Positions 1-6,469 of a stretch of DNA of 8,436 bases are shown here, in pieces (position 1 is the first letter of the stretch; each line of letters begins with the position of its first letter). This DNA comes from Desulfobacterales bacterium (lineage in GTDB: Bacteria > Desulfobacterota > Desulfobacteria > Desulfobacterales > SpSt-501): the NCBI GenBank assembly GCA_025454275.1, contig JALOOS010000052.1, forward strand, positions 1 through 8,436, given 5' to 3'. The position numbers were made by a program, and so were the translations under genes. The notes under the pieces were generated by a model that made no database searches, was not told the DNA's origin, and saw nothing but the letters and a program-made list of their open reading frames with translations.

Positions 1-231
1 GGCCGGCGTCCCTTTCGCGGCGAGAAAGAGCTCGAAGCAGGTCTCCTCCCAGAGCCCGTGGCGCCGTTCCGGGGCGGCGGCCGGTGCGGGGATCCGAAGG
101 CTTTCCATGGGACCGAGGAGCTTGTATCGCAGGCCGAAGGCCCGATCACGCCGGGCAACAGTGCCTTCGATCCTCACCTCATGAGGCATGGGTGCGGTAA
201 ACGGGGCGAGGGAAAAGCGATGCGCGACCAC
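1..231 (-). CDS. DOMON-like domain protein, 5' part only (runs off left edge)
   Basis: The open minus-strand frame begins just after the livF stop and stays open to base 1 (77 codons visible from GTG 231). The visible part has the pattern of the DOMON-like family (MurB-associated type): an N-terminal strand with F-S-L-A-P, a middle segment ending in L-R-I-P-A-P, and the hallmark GLWEETCFELFL near residues 59-70. Family members are usually about 180-200 residues, so over half lies outside the window. Biochemical function is not established; the fold resembles heme/sugar-binding DOMON domains. There is no signal peptide, so it is probably cytoplasmic. GTG 231 is chosen because AGGG (244-241) sits 9 bases upstream; GTG 237 in the same frame is an alternative but lies too close to that site. 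It starts within about 12 bases of the livF stop on the same strand, so co-transcription is likely. The family call rests on recalled motif pattern, not a search. Confidence 0.72.
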   Translation of the reverse strand, partial: MVAHRFSLAPFTAPMPHEVRIEGTVARRDRAFGLRYKLLGPMESLRIPAPAAAPERRHGLWEETCFELFLAAKGTPA

Positions 232-242
232 CCGCACTTTCC

Positions 243-941
243 CTAAACCGAAAGATAGCGCGATTGGACCTCGGTATTTGACAGGAGCTCCTGCCTGGAC
301 CCCTCGTAGCGGATGAGACCCTTGTCGATCACGTAGCCCCGGTCGGCGATGGAGAGGGCAAAATGGGCGTTCTGCTCGGAGATAAGGATAGGGATCTGCG
401 ACTTGATGCCGGCGATGATCCGCGACAGTTCCTGCACGATCACCGGTGCAAGCCCCTCGCAGGGCTCATCCAGGAGGAGTAGCGCAGGGTTGCCGACGAG
501 TGCGCGGGCGATCGCGAGCATCTGCTGCTCCCCGCCGGAGAGGTTGCCGCCCTTGCGGATCTTGAGCGGGGCAAGAAGCGGGAAGACTTCGTAAATGCGA
601 TCGAATGTCCAGGCCGGCCGCCCCGGCCGGGCGGGAAGCTGGGCCACTTCCAGGTTCTCCTGCACGGTCAGACCGGCGAAGATCCGGCGGTCCTCCGGCA
701 CGAAGGCAAGCCCGCTGCGCACATTCTCGTAGACCGGCCGGCCGGCGATCTCCCGGCCGTTGAAGAGCACCCGGCCGGAGCGCGGGGGATTCACCCCGAC
801 AAGCCCCCGCATGGTGGTGGACTTGCCGGCCCCGTTGCGCCCTAGCAGGCAGACGATTTCGCCCGAGCGCACCTCGAGCGACACTCCCTGCAGGACATGG
901 CTGTCGCCGTAATAGACGTGAATGTCAGTGGCTTGCAGCAT
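243..941 (-). CDS. livF: Liv-type ABC importer ATPase, LivF subfamily
   Basis: This is one of the two cytoplasmic ATPases powering the left importer; 232 residues, the usual LivF length. Visible motifs are Walker A GRNGAGKST (34-42), a Q-loop region reading VPEDRRIF (81-88), signature NLSGGEQQ (133-140), Walker B LLLLDEP (154-160) and a SEQNAHFAL segment in place of the usual H-loop. The glutamate in the Q-loop and the EQN motif are typical of LivF and not defects. ATG 941 is chosen because GGGAGG lies 8 bases upstream; an in-frame start at 1013 would add 24 residues with no family resemblance. The start overlaps the end of livG by 17 bp, indicating translational coupling. The stop TAG is followed almost at once by the DOMON-like gene. 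The transported solute cannot be deduced from the ATPase. Confidence 0.95.
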   Translation of the reverse strand: MLQATDIHVYYGDSHVLQGVSLEVRSGEIVCLLGRNGAGKSTTMRGLVGVNPPRSGRVLFNGREIAGRPVYENVRSGLAFVPEDRRIFAGLTVQENLEVAQLPARPGRPAWTFDRIYEVFPLLAPLKIRKGGNLSGGEQQMLAIARALVGNPALLLLDEPCEGLAPVIVQELSRIIAGIKSQIPILISEQNAHFALSIADRGYVIDKGLIRYEGSRQELLSNTEVQSRYLSV

Positions 942-1698
942 CGAGACTGCCTCCCAGGTAGGCCTGCTTGACCTCCCGGTTGGATCGAATTTCATCAGGG
1001 GTGCCTTCGGCAAGGAGAGTTCCCTGGTTCAGCACGAAGATGTTCTCAGCGACCGAGAAGACCACCTTCATGTCGTGCTCGGTGATGAAAAAGGTGATCT
1101 CGGATTTATCCGAGAGCTCCTTGATGAGGCGAATCATCCGATCGGTCTCTTCGGGGTTCATGCCGGCGGTCGGCTCATCCAGCAGCACCAGCTTGGGCTG
1201 GCAGGCGAGCACGATGGCGATTTCGATCAGCCGCTTGTCGCCGTAGGCGAGCGTTGAAACCACGCGGTGGGATTGGCCGCGCAGCCCGACGCGCGCGAGG
1301 ATCGCTTCGGCTTCATCGACCAGCTCCGGGCGGCGGGCCATCGATCCCAGGAAGGAAAAACTCAGGCCGCGCATGACGGCCAGCGGGGTCAGCACATTTT
1401 CACGCACGGTCAAGGCCGGGAATATATTGGTGACCTGAAAGGATCGCAGCAGCCCCCGCGCGACCAGTGCATGGCTAGGCAGGCCGCTGATATCGCGCCC
1501 TTCGAAGAACACCTTCCCGATGGTGGGCCTATAGCGTCCGGAGACGACGTTGTAGAAGGTGGTCTTGCCGGCACCGTTGGGTCCGATGAGGGCGCATAAT
1601 TTTCCCTTCGGGATTTTAAGGGAGATGCCGCCGAGCGCCTGGAATTTGCCGAAGCTACGGCTCAGGTTTTGAACTTCCAGAATGATCGGCTGTGTCAT
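925..1698 (-). CDS. livG: Liv-type ABC importer ATPase, LivG subfamily
   Basis: Second ATPase of the left importer, 257 residues, normal for LivG. It shows Walker A GPNGAGKTT (39-47), Q-loop RSFQ (85-88), a degenerate signature LAYGDKR (150-156) where LivG proteins commonly have LSYGxQR, Walker B LVLLDEP (170-176) followed by TAGMNP, and the H-loop ITEHDM with His208. The C-terminal part reading EGTPDEIRSN..V..AYLG is the standard LivG ending. The start at ATG 1698 forms an ATGA overlap with the livM stop. A longer frame back to 1935 exists but adds Arg/His-rich sequence that is only the shadow of livM. The ribosome site is weak (AGAGG about 10 bases away), so translation is probably coupled to livM. 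It would pair with LivF under the LivH/LivM membrane dimer. Confidence 0.95.
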   Translation of the reverse strand: MTQPIILEVQNLSRSFGKFQALGGISLKIPKGKLCALIGPNGAGKTTFYNVVSGRYRPTIGKVFFEGRDISGLPSHALVARGLLRSFQVTNIFPALTVRENVLTPLAVMRGLSFSFLGSMARRPELVDEAEAILARVGLRGQSHRVVSTLAYGDKRLIEIAIVLACQPKLVLLDEPTAGMNPEETDRMIRLIKELSDKSEITFFITEHDMKVVFSVAENIFVLNQGTLLAEGTPDEIRSNREVKQAYLGGSLDAASH

Positions 1699-2663
1699 GG
1701 GGCGGCGCCTCTGCGCTTTTGAGCGAAAAATTCCATGACGCTGCCCAGCACCCCCTTGGGGAAGGCCAGGACCAGCACCACCAGGATGGCTCCGAGGAAG
1801 ATCATCCAACTGGTGGTGAAGGTGGTGATGTAGTGCTCGAGCACGTAGAAAATCGCGGCGCCGACGGCCGGCCCGAGCAGGACCCCGGATCCTCCCAGGA
1901 CGGTCATGAGGACGGCCTTGCCCGAGAAGGACCAATGCAGCATCTCCGGCGAGGCGATGCGGTTGAAAATCGCGAACAGCACCCCGGCCACCCCTGCCAG
2001 GGTGCCGGCGATGACAAACGCGAACAGCCTGAGCCTGCGAACATTCGCGCCCACGAAAGCGACCCGGTTGCTGTTTTCACGCGTCGCCCTGAGAAGCAGC
2101 CCGAAGGGGGACTTCACCATGCGCAGCAGCAGCAGGGTGCCGAGCAGGGTGACGGCAAGCACGAGAAAATAAAAATACTTCGGGTTGAATAGCGATACTT
2201 GCCAGGCGATCAGGTTCAGCGGTGGCACCGTGAACCCACCCAGCCCGTCGCTGCCGCCGGTGACCGACCGCCAGTTATGGGCGGTGGTAAAGAGCATCAT
2301 CCCGAATCCCAGGGTGAGGATGGCGAAGTAGATTTCATCGAGCCGCACACAGAGCCACCCGATCACAAGGGCCAAAAGAGCCGTGCCCACCACGGCTGCG
2401 GCAAGGGCGACCCACAGCGAGGGTGGGCCATGGAGCAGCGTCAGCACGGCGAAATACCCGCCGGCACCGAAGAACCCCGCTTGGCCGAAGGAGAGCAGCC
2501 CGGTGTAGCCGAAGAGCAGGTTGAAGCTCATCGCAAAGAGGCTCATGGTGAGGATCTCGGTCAAAATGATGACCCAATAGGTGGAGAGGAAGAAAGGGGC
2601 AGCGACTAGGAAGGCGAGGAGCAGAGTGGCCGGGAGGATCCGTCGTAGAGTCAACCCGCCCAT
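1695..2663 (-). CDS. livM: Liv-type ABC importer permease, LivM subfamily
   Basis: Inner-membrane permease of the left importer, 322 residues, highly hydrophobic with roughly eight or more membrane segments. Family landmarks are FGYTGLLSFGQAGFFGAGGY (51-70), the LTLGFGMML helix followed by TGGSDGLGG (135-143), the cytoplasmic coupling loop SPFGLLLRATRENSNRVAFVG (about 185-205) and VLGGSGVLLGPAVGA (255-269), ending AFPKGVLG. ATG 2663 is preferred because GGGGAGG lies about 6 bases upstream; an in-frame GTG at 2690 would add nine residues inside livH. The livH stop and this ATG are separated by a single base, and the end overlaps livG by 4 bp, so this is tightly organised operon DNA. It forms the translocation path with LivH. 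Confidence 0.94.
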   Translation of the reverse strand: MGGLTLRRILPATLLLAFLVAAPFFLSTYWVIILTEILTMSLFAMSFNLLFGYTGLLSFGQAGFFGAGGYFAVLTLLHGPPSLWVALAAAVVGTALLALVIGWLCVRLDEIYFAILTLGFGMMLFTTAHNWRSVTGGSDGLGGFTVPPLNLIAWQVSLFNPKYFYFLVLAVTLLGTLLLLRMVKSPFGLLLRATRENSNRVAFVGANVRRLRLFAFVIAGTLAGVAGVLFAIFNRIASPEMLHWSFSGKAVLMTVLGGSGVLLGPAVGAAIFYVLEHYITTFTTSWMIFLGAILVVLVLAFPKGVLGSVMEFFAQKRRGAAP

Positions 2664-2664
2664 A

Positions 2665-3525
2665 TCAGGCCTCCCCGCCGAAAAGCCCACGCGGCCGGGT
2701 GAGGAGAATCACGGCCAGCAGGATGTAGGGCAGCGCCATCTGAAGATGGGGTACGAAAGTGGTGCCGAAGGAGTTCATCAATCCCAGGATGAGCGCTCCG
2801 GCAAAGGCGCCGGGGAAGCTCCCCATGCCGCCGATCACGACCACGATGAAGCTCTCGATGATGATGCGCTCCCCCATGGCCGGCCCGACGCTTTGATGCG
2901 GTGCGGCCAAGGCCCCGCCCAGGGCGGCCAGCCAGGCACCGAAGGCGAATACCGCCGTGAACAAGACCGGTACACGCACGCCGACGATCTCCGCCATCTG
3001 GCGGTCCATGGCTGCGGCGCGCAGAATTTTGCCCCACCGGGTGAAGCTGAAAAAGGCCCAGAGACCGAGTCCGACCAAGGGACCCAGGATCACCAGGAAA
3101 AGGCGATAGACCGGATAGCTCTGTGAGAAAAAGGGGATGACCCCTGACAGGAGCGCGGGCGGGTTTACGACATGGTAGGCCGGCCCCCAGATCAGCCGGA
3201 CCCCGTCGTCCAGAAAAAGCATGACCCCGAAGGTGAGCAGCAGCTGGAAACTCACGTCTCGGCCGTAGAGCGGGCGCAGCAGAAAGCGCTCAAGGAGGAT
3301 GGAGAGCGCTGCCACTAATGGAGGGCCCGCCAGCAGGCCGACCCAGAAAGAGCCGACCCAGCGCACGAACTGCATGCAAAGATAGGCCCCCAGCATGAAA
3401 AGCGAGCCGTGGGCGAAATTGAGAACCCCCATCACCCCGAAGACGGTCGTGAGCCCCACCGAGATCAGGAAGAGAAGCATCCCCCACGAGAGGCCGTTCA
3501 GCACATTGGCGAGAAAGCCTTCCAA
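2665..3525 (-). CDS. livH: Liv-type ABC importer permease, LivH subfamily
   Basis: Inner-membrane permease partner of LivM in the left importer. From the chosen start it has 286 residues and about eight hydrophobic segments. Landmarks: VLNFAHGSLFMLGAY (34-48), RPLYGRDVSFQLLLTFG (84-100), RLIWGP (110-115), the coupling loop FTRWGKILRAAAMDRQMAEIVGV (161-183), VVVIGGMGSFPGAFAG (228-243) and the terminal TRPRGLFGG. The start is not certain. An ATG at 3579 would give 304 residues, but no ribosome site precedes it and its first 18 residues are polar and unlike the family. TTG 3525 has AAAGGA 8 bases upstream and gives the usual short LivH N-terminus (MEGFLANVLNGLS). The gene is 189 bp from the binding-protein gene, the only sizeable gap in this operon. 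Confidence 0.93.
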   Translation of the reverse strand: MEGFLANVLNGLSWGMLLFLISVGLTTVFGVMGVLNFAHGSLFMLGAYLCMQFVRWVGSFWVGLLAGPPLVAALSILLERFLLRPLYGRDVSFQLLLTFGVMLFLDDGVRLIWGPAYHVVNPPALLSGVIPFFSQSYPVYRLFLVILGPLVGLGLWAFFSFTRWGKILRAAAMDRQMAEIVGVRVPVLFTAVFAFGAWLAALGGALAAPHQSVGPAMGERIIIESFIVVVIGGMGSFPGAFAGALILGLMNSFGTTFVPHLQMALPYILLAVILLTRPRGLFGGEA

Positions 3526-3533
3526 ATAAAGAG

Positions 3534-3539
3534 TCCTTT
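3534..3539 (-). promoter_or_regulatory. Ribosome binding site deciding the livH start
   Basis: On the minus strand AAAGGA lies 8 bases before TTG 3525, while ATG 3579 upstream has only CCCGG-type sequence before it. This favours the TTG start for livH. It is a sequence match only. Confidence 0.5.
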
Positions 3540-3573
3540 GATCAGTGTCAGGATTAAACTCGATCTGATTCGC

Positions 3574-3688
3574 GCCCATCCGGGAATGGCGGTTTACCGT
3601 TCAGGCCAAGGCCGCAACGATGTCGCCACCGCAGGCGGTGTGCAGCACACGGTCGCGGATGGCGGCGCGATAGAACGCCGGGATGGGC
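3574..3688 (-). repeat. Structured intercistronic element with nested inverted repeats
   Basis: The spacer between the binding-protein stop and livH is bounded by an 8-bp inverted repeat: GCCCATCC (3574-3581) and GGATGGGC (3681-3688), extendable by two pairs with one bulge. Inside, plus-strand coordinates show CACCGC-AG-GCGGTG (3627-3640) and GTGTGC-A-GCACAC (3638-3650), which share bases and so cannot fully form together, plus CGGT-TT-ACCG (3590-3599). No T-run follows, so it does not look like a simple rho-independent terminator. Its place after a binding-protein gene and before the permease fits the general pattern of elements that stabilise or separate the abundant binding-protein message; that role is inference. 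It may also be a copy of a dispersed REP-like repeat, which one window cannot show. Confidence 0.5.
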
Positions 3689-3714
3689 TATAAGAAACCG
3701 TTTATGGGTGAGCC

Positions 3715-4938
3715 TTAATTCATTTTGCAGCCGGTCTCCGCCACTGGAGGTGTGATCTCCTTGCCGGCGAATTTCCGCATCGGCTTGAGGATGCGGATCG
3801 GCATGTTGGGGTCGGTGGCGGTCTTGCCCCACACCCCGTCGGTCACCGCCTGGTGATCCTCCGGCCGGATCGTGATGTTGCCGACCGGCAGCTCGATCGT
3901 GAGCCCGCGCAGGCCGTCGATGATTTTCTCCTTGTCGACCGATTTGGTTTTGGCGGCAGCGGCGGCATAGGACCTGACCGCGCCGTAGGCGCCGTGGGCG
4001 TTGTAGGAGGGATAGACATTGAAGCGTTTGAAATAGGCGTCCACGAAGGCCTTGTTGACGGGGGTGTCATTGGCCTGGAACCAGTAGCGGGTGCCCACCC
4101 AGATGCCCTCGGGCATTTTATCCTTCAAGGCATAGAGCACCTCGGTCGCGGCCCCGAGAGTCATCAGGATCTCCCGTTTCCCGTCGAAGAAGCCCATGTC
4201 GCCCGCCTGGCGCACAAAGTCGATCAGGTTCCCGCCCCAAAGCGAGATCAGGACCCCGTCGGCCTTTGAGTTCATGATTTTCGTAATGAAGGCGGAAAAA
4301 TCGGTGGTGGCAGCCGGCGAGAAGGCCACCTCCGCCTGCGGCAGGAAGACGGCGTCCGGCTTCCTTGCGGAGAGGTATTTCTGGAAATACTCCCAGGACT
4401 GGTGTCCGAAGGAGTAATCCGGGCCGGCGGTGGTCCAGGTCTTGGCTTTCATGTCGGCGGCGATGGCGGCCGCCATGGCGATATTCTGGTTGACGTTGAG
4501 GGAGACCCGGAAGGTGTAGCGGTTGCACTTCGTCCCGGTCACATCCGGAGTGGCCGCATGGGTGATGATCAAGGGGGTCTTGAGCTCATTCATGACCGGG
4601 GCAACTGCCGAGGCCACGCCGCTCGAATCGAGCCCCATGACCACGTCGACCTCGTTTTCGAACACCAGCTTGCGGATCGCACGGATGCCCACATCAGGCT
4701 TGCCGGTGCTATCCTCGAACAGGGCCTCCACCTTGCGGCCGTTGATGCCGCCTGCCTTGTTGATCTCATCGATGGCAAGCTCCGCCCCCTGCTTGGCAAA
4801 CTGTCCGTAGGTGGCGAACGGTCCGGACATGATGTAGACGAACCCGATTTTAACCGGTTTTTCGGCCGCAAGCCCCATTCCCGTCATTGCCCACCCGATC
4901 AGGATCACCAGAAGCAGTGCAGCGCAACGCTTTGTCAT
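3715..4938 (-). CDS. Periplasmic substrate-binding protein of the left Liv-type importer
   Basis: First gene of the left operon: a type I periplasmic binding protein (Peripla_BP_6 / Leu-Ile-Val-binding family), 407 residues. A Sec-type signal peptide is visible (MTKR, hydrophobic core, cleavage probably after GLAA near residue 25). The mature start KPVKIGFVYIMSGPFATYGQ with GAELAIDEINKAGGINGRKV is the family's first lobe, including the SGPFATYG ligand loop (38-45). LDSSGVASAVAPV (103-115) and TPLIITHAATPDVTG (121-135) follow, and then the second lobe with DFSAFITKI and YNAHGAYGAV. The only mature cysteines are C138 and C404, a possible disulfide. ATG 4938 is chosen for its strong AAGGAGGG site 4-5 bases upstream; a TTG at 4977 would lengthen the signal region implausibly. 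It delivers an unknown solute (amino acid, amide or aromatic acid are all possible) to LivH/LivM encoded downstream. Confidence 0.93.
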   Translation of the reverse strand: MTKRCAALLLVILIGWAMTGMGLAAEKPVKIGFVYIMSGPFATYGQFAKQGAELAIDEINKAGGINGRKVEALFEDSTGKPDVGIRAIRKLVFENEVDVVMGLDSSGVASAVAPVMNELKTPLIITHAATPDVTGTKCNRYTFRVSLNVNQNIAMAAAIAADMKAKTWTTAGPDYSFGHQSWEYFQKYLSARKPDAVFLPQAEVAFSPAATTDFSAFITKIMNSKADGVLISLWGGNLIDFVRQAGDMGFFDGKREILMTLGAATEVLYALKDKMPEGIWVGTRYWFQANDTPVNKAFVDAYFKRFNVYPSYNAHGAYGAVRSYAAAAAKTKSVDKEKIIDGLRGLTIELPVGNITIRPEDHQAVTDGVWGKTATDPNMPIRILKPMRKFAGKEITPPVAETGCKMN

Positions 4939-5038
4939 GATACCCTCCTTTGAGATCTGAACAGCAAGTTGATTCAAGGGGTTGTAAACAAGATTAGACT
5001 ACCGGCCGTTTCGTATGGATCGGCCTCGGCAATTAAAA

Positions 5039-5058
5039 ACTCCTATATAACCAGGAGT
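5039..5058. promoter_or_regulatory. Palindrome, candidate operator
   Basis: ACTCCT-N8-AGGAGT forms a perfect 6-bp inverted repeat with an 8-base centre (ATATAACC). It extends into flanking A/T runs (AAAA before, TTTT after, with one bulged G). It lies within the candidate minus-strand promoter, covering the spacer and -10, which suits a regulator-binding site. Read on the minus strand it is also a small hairpin followed by TTTTTAATT, so an RNA role is possible, though the stem is short. Confidence 0.4.
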
Positions 5059-5068
5059 GTTTTGTCAA
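5042..5068 (-). promoter_or_regulatory. Candidate sigma-70 promoter for the left operon
   Basis: On the minus strand a perfect TTGACA (5068-5063) is followed 15 bases later by TATAGG (5047-5042), giving a leader of about 95-100 bases to ATG 4938. The -10 is imperfect and the spacer short, which would suit a promoter needing an activator. The leader contains a weak hairpin pairing GGCCG (5004-5008) with CGGCC (5021-5025). No experimental start site is known. Confidence 0.42.
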
Positions 5069-5103
5069 CCGAGGGTCATGCGCCGCGGAATTTTAAATCG
5101 CCA

Positions 5104-5130
5104 TTGACTTTAACAATTCGTTTAAATAAT
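5104..5130 (+). promoter_or_regulatory. Candidate sigma-70 promoter for the right operon
   Basis: TTGACT (5104-5109) is followed by AATAAT (5125-5130) with a 15-base spacer; TAATGT at 5127-5132 with a 17-base spacer is a weaker alternative. The region is markedly AT-rich against the GC-rich genes, and the spacer contains an imperfect palindrome, TTAAC-N5-GTTTAA. The leader to ATG 5198 would be about 60 bases. Confidence 0.38.
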
Positions 5131-5197
5131 GTGACTACCATTCATTTTTTGAGGATCTGGCCACCGCCGTTCACCCGGAAAAAAAGGAGAGATGGGC

Positions 5198-6469
5198 ATG
5201 AAAACGAGACGGTTTTTCCTGGCAGCATCCCTTTTTCTGGCGGTCGCTGCGCTGATCGCCGTAGCTCCGGCAAGGGCCGCGCAGCCGATTACCCTCGGCT
5301 GCCCGCTTTCAACAGCCTTCCTCTACGGGTGGGCGGCCGAGCGCGGCTTCAAGCTGGCGGTGGAGGAGATCAACGCTGCCGGCGGGGTCGCAGTCGGTGG
5401 CGAAAAGCGGCCGTTCAAAGTCGAAGTGATCGACACCCGCGACCTCGAGCCCGGGGTGCCGGTGAGCGAGGCGCTGCTTGCCGTGGAGAAGCTCATCCTC
5501 GACAAGAAGGCCGACTTCATCCTCGGCGGCCCGGTCCGCTCGGAGGCGGCGCTCGCGGCCATGCCGCTGCTCTCCAAGCACAAGAAGGTCTCCATCCTCA
5601 CCACCGGGGTCCTGACCCCCAAATACCACGCCATGGTGGCGGAGCAGTACGACAAGTTCAAATACTGCTTCCGCATCCACGGCGAGGCCAAGAACCTGGT
5701 GGGCGAGATCATGGCCAACTTCGCCCAGCTGAAAGAAAAGCACGGGTTCAACAACCTCTTCATCATGGCCCAGGATGTGAGCCACGCCCGCGGTGCGGCC
5801 GACACCATCAAGACCGTTGCGGCGGATAAAGGGTGGAACATCACCGGCCTCGAGATCTACCCCACCGGCGCCACGGACTTCTCCATGGGGCTCCTGAAGG
5901 CCAAGAACGCGAAAACGGACATCATCAACATCTGGATGGACATGCCCGAGAGCGCCATCCTGCTCAAGCAGTGGTTCGACATGAAGGTCCCGGCGCTGCC
6001 CTTCGGCTCCACTCTCGCCGCGGCCGAGCAGCCCGGCTTCTGGAAGGCGACCGACGGCAAGGGGGAGTTCACGCTCTGCAACGTGGTCAATGCCGGCAAC
6101 GCCCCCTCGAACGCCACGGCCTGGACGATGAAGTTCTACGATGCCTACGCCAAGCGCTGGGGGGTCGAGCCCGAGGGGCTGGGCAGCTCGAGCAGCTACA
6201 TGGCGGTCTATACCCTCAAGGAGGCCATCGAGCGCGCCGGTTCGCTCGACTCCGACAAGGTCGTCGCCGCGCTCGAGGCCACCGATATCATGGGAGTGTA
6301 CGGGCGGCTGCGCTTCGACCCCAAGAGCCACCAGGTGATCCCGGCAAACGAGGCGAAGGAGGGGGCGGTCGGCAGCATCCTGCAGTGGCAGGCCGGCAAA
6401 CGGGTCGTCGTCTACCCGAAAAGCATTGCGATGGGGGAGATCCAGCTGCCCCCCTGGATGCGCAAATAG
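5198..6469 (+). CDS. Periplasmic substrate-binding protein of the right Liv-type importer
   Basis: First gene of the right operon: a Peripla_BP_6-type binding protein of 423 residues. The signal peptide MKTRRFFLAASLF... ends at a likely APARA|AQ cleavage after residue 27, and TRRFFL matches the twin-arginine pattern, so Tat export is possible. The first lobe shows ITLGCPLSTAFLYGW (31-45) and GFKLAVEEINAAGGV (50-64), then ADFILGGPVRSEAALAAMP (105-123). The hinge and second lobe include YCFRIHGEAKNLVGE (156-170), ATDFSMGLLKAKNAKTDI and a terminal VYPKSIAMGEIQLPPWMRK. The ligand-loop sequence differs from that of the left binding protein, implying a different solute. ATG 5198 is preferred over ATG 5192 because AAGGAG (5184-5189) is 8 bases from the former but only 2 from the latter. 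The stop abuts the next gene's ATG. Confidence 0.93.
   Translation: MKTRRFFLAASLFLAVAALIAVAPARAAQPITLGCPLSTAFLYGWAAERGFKLAVEEINAAGGVAVGGEKRPFKVEVIDTRDLEPGVPVSEALLAVEKLILDKKADFILGGPVRSEAALAAMPLLSKHKKVSILTTGVLTPKYHAMVAEQYDKFKYCFRIHGEAKNLVGEIMANFAQLKEKHGFNNLFIMAQDVSHARGAADTIKTVAADKGWNITGLEIYPTGATDFSMGLLKAKNAKTDIINIWMDMPESAILLKQWFDMKVPALPFGSTLAAAEQPGFWKATDGKGEFTLCNVVNAGNAPSNATAWTMKFYDAYAKRWGVEPEGLGSSSSYMAVYTLKEAIERAGSLDSDKVVAALEATDIMGVYGRLRFDPKSHQVIPANEAKEGAVGSILQWQAGKRVVVYPKSIAMGEIQLPPWMRK

Noticed and set aside
58..246. Short plus-strand open frame at the left edge
   Set aside because: The opposite strand reads as a DOMON-like protein with a hallmark motif, so this is its shadow.
484..545. Non-canonical LivF Q-loop and H-loop residues and the degenerate LivG signature taken as possible loss of function
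   Set aside because: These substitutions are normal in LivF and LivG families; Walker A and Walker B are intact in both left-operon ATPases.
605..780. Cluster of GGCCGG / CCGGCC palindromes within livF
   Set aside because: They encode the in-frame Arg/Pro/Gly codons of a normal LivF protein in a GC-rich genome; no regular spacing suggests a repeat array.
5035..5063. Palindrome read as a rho-independent terminator on the minus strand
   Set aside because: It lies upstream of the left operon's first gene with no gene ending before it, the stem is only 6 bp, and it overlaps a TTGACA promoter, so an operator is more likely.
5150..5180. Possible sigma-54 promoter upstream of the right binding-protein gene
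   Set aside because: A GG dinucleotide is present, but no GC follows at the required 10-base distance.
4969..5829. Plus-strand open frame crossing the promoter region into the right binding-protein gene
   Set aside because: It is out of frame with the binding protein, and after the intergenic part it becomes a Gly/Arg-rich shadow translation.
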